Positions 37,288 to 45,189 of a DNA stretch of 60,938 nt are shown here, piece by piece (the first letter of the stretch is position 1; the number at the start of each line of letters is the position of its first letter). The notes under the pieces are model-generated. The model was not told where the DNA came from, did not search any database, and saw nothing but the letters and a program-made list of their open reading frames with translations. The stretch spans positions 1 through 60,938 of the forward strand of contig JAIOYP010000021.1 of assembly GCA_021741155.1 (NCBI GenBank). The letters run 5' to 3'. A program made the position numbers and the translations under genes. The DNA is from Flavobacteriales bacterium. Lineage in GTDB: Bacteria; Bacteroidota; Bacteroidia; UBA10329.

Positions 37288-38259
37288 ATGAGTCTTTCAG
37301 AAGTTTACGCCAAACTCATTGAAGCGGTAACGTTGCCGTTCAACAATTTGACAGATCCAGAAGACAGGCTGTTCATCCCTTACCTTCTCTCTTCGTTGGC
37401 TCTGGCCTTCTTCGTTTATTACAGGTCAAAGATCAAGGGTTCTTTTTGGCGATACGTATTCCCCAAGGACGTATGGCTGGGTCGTTCGGCCATGGTCGAT
37501 TACGGACTGATCTTCTTCAATGCCGTCTTCAAGGTGTTCTTTATCGGACCGTATCTGCTTTTCGGGATATACCTTTCCTACCATGTAGAATTACTGCTGC
37601 CCGAGGTTTTCGGCTACCCCAACGTTGCGTTGACCGCCACCCAAACGATTATTCTCTACACGATCGTACTCACCGTGGCGTTAGATCTTTCCATCTATCT
37701 GATTCATCGGCTCATGCATGTGATCCCCATCTTTTGGGAATTTCATAAGGTGCATCATGCGGCCACCACCATGACACCTTTCACAAAATACCGCAGTCAT
37801 CCGATAGAGCTGATCCTCATCACCGTTACGGTTACGCTGACGATGGGCGTGGTGACCGGGGTGTTTCAGTATCTGTCGCCACATCCTATAAAAGAGGCCA
37901 CACTGATTGGAGCTAATGTGTTGAGTCTCGGTTTTATGGTGTTCGGGTCGAACCTCAGACATTCTCACGTACAGCTCAAATATTTCAAGTGGTTGGAACG
38001 TGTGCTGCTGAGTCCATACCAACATCAGATTCACCATAGTGATAATCCAGAACATTATGACCGAAACTTGGGCTCTAAACTGGCCATCTGGGACTGGATG
38101 TTCGGAACGCTATTGCGGTCAGATCAGGTGGAGGAAATACGATTTGGTATCGGAAAACAGGACGAAGCCAATTACAGTTCGCTTTGGAAAAACCTGTCAA
38201 CGCCCTTCGTTAATCTGTGGCGCATGGTGCGGAGAATAGGCCCAAACAAACATTTTTGA
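37288..38259 (+). CDS. Fatty acid hydroxylase / sterol desaturase family membrane protein
   Basis: 323 residues with four to five hydrophobic helices. The eight-histidine diiron pattern is complete: HRLMH (140-144), HKVHH (153-157), a lone pair HSH (225-227) and HQIHH (246-250). Family members hydroxylate or desaturate fatty acids, sterols or carotenoids in the membrane using O2. An O2-dependent enzyme has no evident role in anaerobic aromatic breakdown, so it is probably a neighbour rather than a pathway member. Followed by an 84-bp tandem repeat and a convergent gene. Confidence 0.85.
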   Translation: MSLSEVYAKLIEAVTLPFNNLTDPEDRLFIPYLLSSLALAFFVYYRSKIKGSFWRYVFPKDVWLGRSAMVDYGLIFFNAVFKVFFIGPYLLFGIYLSYHVELLLPEVFGYPNVALTATQTIILYTIVLTVALDLSIYLIHRLMHVIPIFWEFHKVHHAATTMTPFTKYRSHPIELILITVTVTLTMGVVTGVFQYLSPHPIKEATLIGANVLSLGFMVFGSNLRHSHVQLKYFKWLERVLLSPYQHQIHHSDNPEHYDRNLGSKLAIWDWMFGTLLRSDQVEEIRFGIGKQDEANYSSLWKNLSTPFVNLWRMVRRIGPNKHF

Positions 38260-38261
38260 CC

Positions 38262-38491
38262 ATCTGCACATCCTGCCAGACCCCTAGAAAAGTTTTTCTA
38301 TACCCTTGACAGGGCTATCACACCACTGGAAAAGTTTTTTTGGTGATCTGCACATCCTGTCAGACCATTAGAAAAGTTTTTCTGCACCCTTGACAGGGCT
38401 GTCAACCTACCGGAAAAGTTTTTTTGGTCATCTGCACATCCTGTCAGGCAGCTAAAAAAGTTTTTCTACATACCTGACAGGATAGACAGAT
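38262..38491. repeat. 84-bp tandem repeat with nested dyads between convergent operons
   Basis: ATCTGCACATCCTG recurs at 38262, 38346 and 38430, exactly 84 bp apart (about 2.7 copies). Each unit contains CCTGTCA...TGACAGG arms around AGAAAAGTTTTTCT, followed by another GGAAAAGTTTTTTT. It fills the space between the convergent hydroxylase and dch genes and could terminate both transcripts. Confidence 0.85.
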
Positions 38492-38497
38492 GCTACT

Positions 38498-39271
38498 TCA
38501 GCAGTCTTTCCAAACAGGTTTTCTCTTCTCCAAGAAGGAATTGATGCCCTCGTTGGCATCGTGGGTTTCCATCAGTTGTTGCGTATAGACATATTCCAAC
38601 TGTGGCAATTTGTTTCCGAGGATGTAATTGAAAGTGGTGCGGGCGGCCTTCACGGCAAACTTCAATGAGGATGCGCTTTTGGGGATGATATTTTTCTCAA
38701 TCCACTCCTCAGCACCTGCATTCAACGCTTCCTTGTCGTCAAACACGCGGTTCAAAAGGCCGATGCGTTCGCCTTCTTCGGCCTTCATATTTCTGCCTGT
38801 GATGAGCATTTCCTCCGCCCGTGCATTGCCAATCTTGATGGGCAGAATGATGGATGCGGGTGGTGGGAACACACCCAAAATAATCTCAGGCTGACCGAGA
38901 ACGGCTGTTTTATCCGCAAACATGAAGTTGCAGATGAGTGCCAATTCCAGTCCACCGCCCAGACATTGCCCCGATATTTTGGCCATGGTGGGAATTCCCA
39001 TATCCACAATCTCTTCAAATATCTTGTGAAAGGTGCGCAGCATAGTGGGAGCCAACTCCTTGGTGTGTTCCTCCACACTCGCCCCGAAGGAAAAATGCTT
39101 GCCTTCGCCTGTAAACGTGATGAGCTTGATGTGCTGGTTGGCGCGGATCTCTTTGAACACGTCCAAGATTTCCAGCATCATGATGTTGTCGAGCACATTG
39201 CCTTTGCCATCGTTCAGAATGATGTTGGCCACCGCGCCTTCGTGACTGTATTCCAATTGTAATTTCTCCAT
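38498..39271 (-). CDS. dch: Cyclohexa-1,5-diene-1-carbonyl-CoA hydratase
   Basis: 257 residues, crotonase fold. Signatures: HFSFGASVEEHTKELAP (the ASVEEH segment is typical of Dch), GQCLGGGLELALICNF (oxyanion hole and Glu) and LGQPEIILGVFPPPAS. Adds water to the cyclic dienoyl-CoA made by benzoyl-CoA reductase, giving 6-hydroxycyclohex-1-ene-1-carbonyl-CoA. Last gene of the minus-strand series. A general enoyl-CoA hydratase is the alternative, but the adjacent Oah and Had make Dch much more likely. Confidence 0.88.
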   Translation of the reverse strand: MEKLQLEYSHEGAVANIILNDGKGNVLDNIMMLEILDVFKEIRANQHIKLITFTGEGKHFSFGASVEEHTKELAPTMLRTFHKIFEEIVDMGIPTMAKISGQCLGGGLELALICNFMFADKTAVLGQPEIILGVFPPPASIILPIKIGNARAEEMLITGRNMKAEEGERIGLLNRVFDDKEALNAGAEEWIEKNIIPKSASSLKFAVKAARTTFNYILGNKLPQLEYVYTQQLMETHDANEGINSFLEKRKPVWKDC

Positions 39272-39298
39272 CTTTCAATTAATTAAATCCCTCTTACT

Positions 39299-39334
39299 CC
39301 AACCCGCAACCCGTAACCTGCAACCCGCAACCCA
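39299..39334. repeat. Heptanucleotide array 4 (CGNAACC type)
   Basis: AACCCGCAACCCGTAACCTG and CAACCCGCAACCC: five units between oah and dch, the same family and orientation as array 3. Confidence 0.75.
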
Positions 39335-39339
39335 ATCAC

Positions 39340-40428
39340 TTACTTAAACTGCGGAGAAATGGCACGATGCATCTCATCATTCCACTCTTTTCCTTCTGCA
39401 AGGAGTTGGCGTAGTTTGATAAAGTCGATCTCACGGTCGTTCTTCGGACCATCGTTGAATGCACGGAAGCCAGCCTTTCCTTCAGTCATCATGTTCAGTG
39501 CCAACCAATCGCGGTTGCTTTCCTTGTTCTGATCCCAATGCTCCAGTTTTTTCTTTCGGATGGAGTTGATGGTCTTGCTCAGGCAGTTCGGGAAGGTCAT
39601 CATCAGCTTGGTGCACATTTTCTCCACCGCTTCATCAAGCAATGAAAGATCGATTTCACCTTCCTTCATTTTTTCCTTACCCTTTTCAAGATGTTCACCC
39701 CGTTTCATCTTTCCGTAGATGATTTCGCCCGTCTTTTTACCCACCCATCTGTCGGTTCTCACCAAAGGGTTCGGGATGAATTTTCCATCCACCTTCAAAG
39801 CAGGAACAATCTCGGTGAGCAGTCCGTAACGCATGGCTTCATGAGCACTCCAAGGGTCACATGCCGTGCAAGAGATCATGGCCAATTCAATTCCAACGAA
39901 GAGATGCAGGAAGTCGGTCGAGCCGCCATCGGGCGCGCTGCCGTGCTTAGGCCCAGCCTGTCCGAAACGGGCAAGATCCTGCGCAATGCTGTAATCGCAT
40001 GCCATTCCTATTTCTTGTCCGCCCCCGATGCGCATACCATTTACACGACAAATCACAGGCTTATCGCACATCAAAATGGCCGAGACCATATCGTTGAATA
40101 GGCGCATGTACTGTTTGTATTCCTGCGGATTTCCAGCATAGTATTCTGCGTATTCCTTTGTGTTTCCGCCCGTGCAAAACGCCTTGTCGCCAGCGGCAGT
40201 GAACACCACGGCAACCACGCTTCGGTCGTTGCTCGCTTCGCGGAAAGCAAGTATGATCTCCTTCACCGCCTTAGTGGTGTAGCTGTTGTATTGGCTCGGA
40301 TTGTTGATGATGATCCACGCGTTGAACAGGCCTTTCACCTTATTTCCTTGCAGATCCTTGGCAGGTCGCAATTCGTAAAGGATGTCGGTGTATGTGTGTT
40401 CAACTAAATTGTGACTGTGTAATTCCAT
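39340..40428 (-). CDS. oah: 6-Oxocyclohex-1-ene-1-carbonyl-CoA hydrolase
   Basis: 362 residues from the ATG at 40428; an earlier in-frame ATG at 40482 lies in a repeat-rich spacer and is rejected. Strikingly close to the Thauera/Geobacter enzyme as I know it: NAWIIINNPSQYNSYTTKAV, FCTGGNTKEYAEYYAGNPQE, MRIGGGQEIGMACDYSIAQD, LARFGQAGPKHGSAPDGGST, EGEIDLSLLDEAVEKMCTKL. Adds two waters to the ring ketone and cleaves it hydrolytically to 3-hydroxypimelyl-CoA. It is the ring-opening enzyme of the pathway and one of its most specific markers, separating it from ordinary beta-oxidation. Confidence 0.94.
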   Translation of the reverse strand: MELHSHNLVEHTYTDILYELRPAKDLQGNKVKGLFNAWIIINNPSQYNSYTTKAVKEIILAFREASNDRSVVAVVFTAAGDKAFCTGGNTKEYAEYYAGNPQEYKQYMRLFNDMVSAILMCDKPVICRVNGMRIGGGQEIGMACDYSIAQDLARFGQAGPKHGSAPDGGSTDFLHLFVGIELAMISCTACDPWSAHEAMRYGLLTEIVPALKVDGKFIPNPLVRTDRWVGKKTGEIIYGKMKRGEHLEKGKEKMKEGEIDLSLLDEAVEKMCTKLMMTFPNCLSKTINSIRKKKLEHWDQNKESNRDWLALNMMTEGKAGFRAFNDGPKNDREIDFIKLRQLLAEGKEWNDEMHRAISPQFK

Positions 40429-40481
40429 TTTGTGTGTTTTTGTAATGTGTTCTATTAAATCCCCCGCCTCGTTCCTCGGCA

Positions 40482-40599
40482 TCCGCCTCAGGCGGAGGAT
40501 TGGCGGCAGTGCTTCTTTCAGTTTCTACTTTTTATTCAAGCTTACTTTTCTCTAATTCTCTAACCAACTAATTCCCTAATAATCTAATCTCCTAATCAA
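40482..40599. repeat. REP-like palindrome plus octanucleotide array between oah and had
   Basis: Palindrome TCCGCCTcAGGCGGA at 40482-40496. At 40552-40599 there are six consecutive 8-bp units: CTAATTCT, CTAACCAA, CTAATTCC, CTAATAAT, CTAATCTC, CTAATCAA. The last unit supplies the final Asp codon and the TAG stop of had. Confidence 0.7.
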
Positions 40600-41695
40600 A
40601 ATCAGGCACCATCACACTCCTCTTGGAGTACTTATGCGCCAATGTATTCGTAAAAACTTCGTTGATCTGGCTCATCGGGAAGGTCTGCACAAAATCCTTG
40701 ATCTGCAGTTTTCCGCTGGCGATCAGCTCCACCACTTCGGGGTAGAGTTCGGGTTTGCAGCCCCACGTGCCGATCAACTTCGCATCAAAGGCCATAAGGT
40801 TGCTCAAACGGGCTTCCACTTTATCCATCGTAAAGCCTACAATACTCATGGTGGAAGTGAAGGTCAAGAGGCCAAAAGCGGTTTCCTGACCGATCTTCGT
40901 TCCTGAAATCTCAAAGATCTTCCAACCGTATTTGGGTGCGCCTATCTCCTTGGCAAGCTCCTTCACTTTTGCTTTGATGTCCCTGAAGTCCATGCCTTTT
41001 GTGTTGAGTGTGGCATCCACTCCGTTCTGCTTGGCCAAAGCCAATTTCTCATCGCTGATGTCAAGGGCGATCACCTTGGCACCCATAATCTTGGCGATAA
41101 GGGCACCATAAACGCCCACTCCACCCACTCCGATCACAATGGCCAGATCACCAGCTTCCAGTTCCGATTTCTTCATCACCTGATAAGGCGTGGAAATGGC
41201 ATCGGCAATCACCGAAAGTTCTTCCAGTTTATAGTTCTTCAGAATGCTATCGGGCACAGGGCACAGGTATTTGTGCGGCACTTTGATGTGCGATGCAAAT
41301 CCACCATGGAAATCATTTCCAGGCATGAGTTGGCTTTGACAGATGTTGCTCCGTCCTTTCTTGCAGAGGTCGCATTCTCCGCAAGGCAAAACCGCTGGAA
41401 CGATCACATTCTTTCCGAGAAGGTGCGATGGTCCTGCCATTACCGTTCCGCTAATCTCGTGTCCGAGGGTAAGCGGCAGATCCATCTTGGTTTTCACACC
41501 CTGATGCCAAAAACTGATGTCGGTGTGGCACACGCCACAGCCAGCCACTTTTACAATGGCCTCAGTCTCGTTTATGGTCGGCATCGGACTTTCCTTCAGT
41601 TCGAAGGGAGCGTTCAGGGCGGTCATTTGGTATTGGGTTAGGGTTTGCTGCAGCAAACCCTTACTGCTGTTGGTTTCCGTCATTGGATCATGCAT
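40592..41695 (-). CDS. had: 6-Hydroxycyclohex-1-ene-1-carbonyl-CoA dehydrogenase
   Basis: 367 residues, zinc alcohol dehydrogenase fold of the Had type. Catalytic zinc: Cys56 with GHE 78-80 (His79, Glu80). Structural zinc: Cys105, 108, 111 and 119 in LPCGECDLCKKGRSNIC. NAD loop: GVGGVG 189-194. KVAGCGVCHTDISFW, LTLGHEISGTVMAGP and IVPAVLPCGECDLCKKGRSN read like the Thauera Had. Oxidises the ring alcohol made by Dch to the 6-oxo compound cleaved by Oah. Its ATG overlaps the stop of the upstream thiolase gene by 8 bases; MTETN at 41683 is an alternative start. Confidence 0.93.
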   Translation of the reverse strand: MHDPMTETNSSKGLLQQTLTQYQMTALNAPFELKESPMPTINETEAIVKVAGCGVCHTDISFWHQGVKTKMDLPLTLGHEISGTVMAGPSHLLGKNVIVPAVLPCGECDLCKKGRSNICQSQLMPGNDFHGGFASHIKVPHKYLCPVPDSILKNYKLEELSVIADAISTPYQVMKKSELEAGDLAIVIGVGGVGVYGALIAKIMGAKVIALDISDEKLALAKQNGVDATLNTKGMDFRDIKAKVKELAKEIGAPKYGWKIFEISGTKIGQETAFGLLTFTSTMSIVGFTMDKVEARLSNLMAFDAKLIGTWGCKPELYPEVVELIASGKLQIKDFVQTFPMSQINEVFTNTLAHKYSKRSVMVPDFD

Positions 41696-42938
41696 TCATA
41701 TTTTCAAAAAGTATAGCCGTTCCCTGTCCGCCACCAATGCAGGCCGAAGCAATGCCGTAGCGTACTCCTCTAGCCTTCATTTCTCTCGAAAGTGTGAGCG
41801 ATAATCGTGTTCCTGTGGCTGCCAACGGATGTCCGAGGGCAATTGCGCCACCGTTCACGTTGCAGATGTCGCGGTTCAGACCGAGTTCCCGTTCACAGCC
41901 AATGAATTGTGCTGCGAATGCTTCGTTGATCTCTATCAGACCGATATCTGCCAAGGTCAATCCTGCCATTTCCAATACCAATCGGATGGATGGAACGGGT
42001 CCCAATCCCATAACCCGTGGATCGAGGGCGCTGGTTGCCGAAGCAACGACCCGCGAAAGTGGTTTCAAACCTTTAGCATCTACAACACTTTTGCTTGCCA
42101 CAACTACCGAAGCAGCGCCATCCACAATTCCGCTGGAGTTGGCTGCGGTCTGCACGCCATCTTTCGCGAAAACAGAAGGCAAGTTGGCCATCGTTTCCAA
42201 ATCGGATGGGCGGACATTCTCATCCGTAGTAAAATCAGCCACTTTGGAATTCAATCTGACCTTTCGCGGGTTCAATCCTTCCACCTCAAATACCGTTGAA
42301 TTCATCTTAACCACCTCGTCATCATAAAAGCCTCTCGTTTTGGCCGCGAGATATAAATCCACCGACCGTTTGGCAAATATGTTCGCATCTTCTTTGGTGA
42401 TGCCGTGCTTTTTGGCCACGTTCTCGGCTGTGCATCCCATCGGGACGGCTGCTGTGTCATTCAACGCTTCCCAAAGCATGTCTTTGAAATCAATCCTACC
42501 CAATCCGTAGCCCATTCGGTTGCCAAAACTCACCGTTGGCGAAAGGGTCATGTTTTCCGTTCCACCGCAAAGTGTGGCTCCCGCTTTTCCCAATGTAATC
42601 TGCTCGGCACCCGCAATGATTGTCTCGAAACCGCTTCCGCAAATGCGTTGCAACATCACCGCTGGAACTCCTTCGGGAATTCCTGAATACAGCCCGATGT
42701 GGCGCGGAAGGAAATAACTGTCTGCCGAACTCTGACCAATGTTGGCGTACATCACTTGGTCGATGTCATAACCTTTAATTCCTGATTTTTCGATAGCGGC
42801 TTTTGAAGCATAAATGCCGAGATCCGTTGGGGAAACATTTCCCAATGTGCCGCACAGTTTCCCGAATGGTGTTCGTGCACCATTTACCAGATAAATGTCT
42901 TCGTATGTTGCTCCTATTCCCTTCTTCTTATCAAACAT
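41688..42938 (-). CDS. Thiolase (acyl-CoA acetyltransferase)
   Basis: 416 residues. Nucleophile Cys100 in MLQRICGSGFETI, C-terminal NGGAIALGHPLAATGTR (catalytic His) and ASACIGGGQGTAILFE (second catalytic Cys). In this operon it most likely cleaves 3-oxopimelyl-CoA with CoA into glutaryl-CoA and acetyl-CoA, and possibly also acetoacetyl-CoA later on. Size and motifs are normal. A 214-base repeat-filled gap separates it from the upstream dehydrogenase fusion gene, so it may have its own promoter. Confidence 0.9.
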   Translation of the reverse strand: MFDKKKGIGATYEDIYLVNGARTPFGKLCGTLGNVSPTDLGIYASKAAIEKSGIKGYDIDQVMYANIGQSSADSYFLPRHIGLYSGIPEGVPAVMLQRICGSGFETIIAGAEQITLGKAGATLCGGTENMTLSPTVSFGNRMGYGLGRIDFKDMLWEALNDTAAVPMGCTAENVAKKHGITKEDANIFAKRSVDLYLAAKTRGFYDDEVVKMNSTVFEVEGLNPRKVRLNSKVADFTTDENVRPSDLETMANLPSVFAKDGVQTAANSSGIVDGAASVVVASKSVVDAKGLKPLSRVVASATSALDPRVMGLGPVPSIRLVLEMAGLTLADIGLIEINEAFAAQFIGCERELGLNRDICNVNGGAIALGHPLAATGTRLSLTLSREMKARGVRYGIASACIGGGQGTAILFENMNA

Positions 42939-42953
42939 TTTAGTTTATTTTTT

Positions 42954-43146
42954 GGAACGCAGATAACGCTGATTTTTATGATTTATAGAATGATTGTCAA
43001 TTTCTGAAAAGACATGAAAGAGCCACAGATGCACTGATTTTCTCTGATTTCGCAGATGAATGTTTTCTGTGAAAAATCAGTGTTCATCTGTGTATCTGTG
43101 GCTAAAAACATGTTTTATCATAAGAATCAGCGTCATCTGCGTTCAA
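42954..43146. repeat. Nested inverted repeats, two families, inside the bcr operon
   Basis: Outer arms: GGAACGCAGATAACGCTGAT (from 42954) against the reverse complement of the segment ending at 43146, about 30 bp with few mismatches. Nested within is a second inverted repeat, AGCCACAGAT (43021-43030) with ATCTGTGGCT (43094-43103). The outer arms belong to the same family as 47600-47679. Confidence 0.8.
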
Positions 43147-43152
43147 TACGTT

Positions 43153-45171
43153 CTATCGGTGTACGAATTCGGCTTTCGCCCTCGGCCCGTTCTTTTTAAA
43201 ATTCTCCAATCCTATCCGCATGTCTTCCGATAGAATGCACTCCCCGAAAAGCTTCGCTTCAAGTTCCAATGCTTCGGGCAACGGCAGTTTGATGCCTTCG
43301 TAAATGGCGCGGTTCATTATATCATCAATTTTCTTGCTCAAGTGCCCGATATTGACCGCTTTCGGGGTCAGTTTGGCATCCGACCCGCCTTTCATGAACT
43401 CGCGTGGTTGTGCTTCGCCCGAAACCAATTTATTGGCAAAATCGACTGCTTCTTCAATAAGATCATTTTCCGCTTCGCAATCGATCAAGCCTATTTCCAA
43501 GGCCTCTTTTGAACTTACTGGACGAGCCGTTCGCAGGATTTCTGCGGCAATATCCACTCCTACCAAACGAGGCAATCGCTGCGTTCCGCCCGAACCAGGA
43601 ATAAAGCCCAAGTTGGCCTCTGGCTGACAGGCCACCACAGGCAATCCTTTCTTGGCAATTCGTGCCGTGCAGGTGATGGCCAACTCGTTTCCGCCACCGA
43701 ATGCAAAGCCGTTGAGCGCACAAACGGTCGGCTTCTTGCACTTTTCGATGGAGTTGATCAACTCTTGAAACGTGTGTGAATTCTCGTAGCCTTCCTCAGG
43801 TGTTTTGAGGGCGGCCAACATGTTGATGTCCGCCCCAGAAACGAACGCTTTTGTTCCAAAACCCGTAATGACAATGCCTTGAACTGTGCGGTCGTTCTCT
43901 GCTTTTTCAATGGCCTCTTTCAGCTCCGTAAGCACGCCCAAATTGAGCGCGTTCAGCACTTTTGGCCGTCTGATGGTGAGCACGGCAATACCTTTCACCT
44001 TTCTACAAACGATCCGCGAAACCTTCCAGCCTCCGTTGAGCATGGCGTTGTTCAGCGATTTTGGGAACGGGAATGAGGTGTGTTCGGCACACCATTCGCG
44101 CACCAGAAAATGTGCTTTATCAATGCCAATTCGGTTCATCATGGTGAACGGTGCGCCAATAACGAGGGCAATCTCCGTTGCCATGTCGAGGTCATTCACG
44201 TTGGTAATTCCAAGGTCGATGATGTAGGAACAAAGGGCAAAATATCCACCCAAAAACTGCTTGCGCAATACTTCGGCTTTTTCGGGATCGACCTCCACTT
44301 CCTCACCACGCTTGGCGGTTTCCCACTTGCCTTTCTGCGCCACCATTTCCTGCAAGGTCTTTGGCGATCGGAACCAATGAATATGCGTCTTGCGCATCTC
44401 TTCCAACCCATGATTGGTAATGGGATTTCCGCCCGTAAGATTGAGTGCGGTGAACGGCCCAACGCCTTGTTTCAGCGTTTTCTGCGCAATGGCATCAATC
44501 TCCTTCACGCTGCCGTAGCCCTTCTCCAAACAGAGAATGGCGAGTTCGCAAAGCCCTTCAAAAATCGGGTCGATGGCGTATCCGTAAGAACTTCCAACCT
44601 CAATCGGAATCTTGCCGATGGTCTCATAAAAACCCATCAGATCGGCTGTTATCTGCTTGTCGGTTTCTTTTCCAGGAACGAGTTCCACAACAGGATTTCG
44701 TTCGGCTGGAAAGAAATAATGCGCCACCAGACATCTTCCTTTGTTCTCAATATTTCGGAAAATGACCTCGGGCTGCATGTGCGATGAATTGGATAGATAG
44801 ATGCACGCATCATCCGTCAATTTTTCCACCTGCTTGAAAATGATGTCCTTGATATTCCCATCCTCTGTGGCTGCTTCCACAACGAGATTTGTACCAGCCA
44901 CATTGGAATAATCGGTCGTGTACAAAATGCTTTTGCGCATCATTTCGGCCATATCGGGTTTGAAAGCCCCGCTTTCTTCGCCATAGGCGATCTTCTTCTC
45001 AATCTTGGCCTTGGCCGTATCCAGCGCGTCCTGCGAAACATCCACCAGCACAAATTCAACTTTGTCTTTCCAGAATGTCTTTGCAAAATGCAGACAGATA
45101 TCAGGACCGATCTGTCCTGCTCCGATCACTGTCAGCTTTTCGATTTTTAGATTTTTGTACTCAAATGCCAT
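43153..45171 (-). CDS. 3-Hydroxyacyl-CoA dehydrogenase / enoyl-CoA hydratase fusion
   Basis: 672 residues. N-terminal dehydrogenase: NAD loop GAGQIG (17-22), NSSHMQPEVIF and the catalytic His in LVAHYFFPAERNP (His151), then the C-terminal HAD domain with SYGYAIDPIFEGLCE. From about 390 on a crotonase domain: TIRRPKVLNALNLGVLTEL, NGFAFGGGNELAITC and QPEANLGFIPGSGGTQRLP, both catalytic Glu present. The order is reversed relative to FadB. Proposed role: oxidise 3-hydroxypimelyl-CoA to 3-oxopimelyl-CoA; the hydratase half could hydrate crotonyl-CoA in the lower pathway. Spacer to the upstream gene is 18 bases. Confidence 0.88.
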   Translation of the reverse strand: MAFEYKNLKIEKLTVIGAGQIGPDICLHFAKTFWKDKVEFVLVDVSQDALDTAKAKIEKKIAYGEESGAFKPDMAEMMRKSILYTTDYSNVAGTNLVVEAATEDGNIKDIIFKQVEKLTDDACIYLSNSSHMQPEVIFRNIENKGRCLVAHYFFPAERNPVVELVPGKETDKQITADLMGFYETIGKIPIEVGSSYGYAIDPIFEGLCELAILCLEKGYGSVKEIDAIAQKTLKQGVGPFTALNLTGGNPITNHGLEEMRKTHIHWFRSPKTLQEMVAQKGKWETAKRGEEVEVDPEKAEVLRKQFLGGYFALCSYIIDLGITNVNDLDMATEIALVIGAPFTMMNRIGIDKAHFLVREWCAEHTSFPFPKSLNNAMLNGGWKVSRIVCRKVKGIAVLTIRRPKVLNALNLGVLTELKEAIEKAENDRTVQGIVITGFGTKAFVSGADINMLAALKTPEEGYENSHTFQELINSIEKCKKPTVCALNGFAFGGGNELAITCTARIAKKGLPVVACQPEANLGFIPGSGGTQRLPRLVGVDIAAEILRTARPVSSKEALEIGLIDCEAENDLIEEAVDFANKLVSGEAQPREFMKGGSDAKLTPKAVNIGHLSKKIDDIMNRAIYEGIKLPLPEALELEAKLFGECILSEDMRIGLENFKKNGPRAKAEFVHR

Positions 45172-45189
45172 CTTTTATTCTATGCTTTT

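Noticed and set aside
40429..40482. Longer N-terminus for Oah starting at 40482
   Set aside because: The extra 18 residues fall in a repeat-rich spacer with a REP-like palindrome and are absent from the family; the ATG at 40428 starts the recognisable protein.
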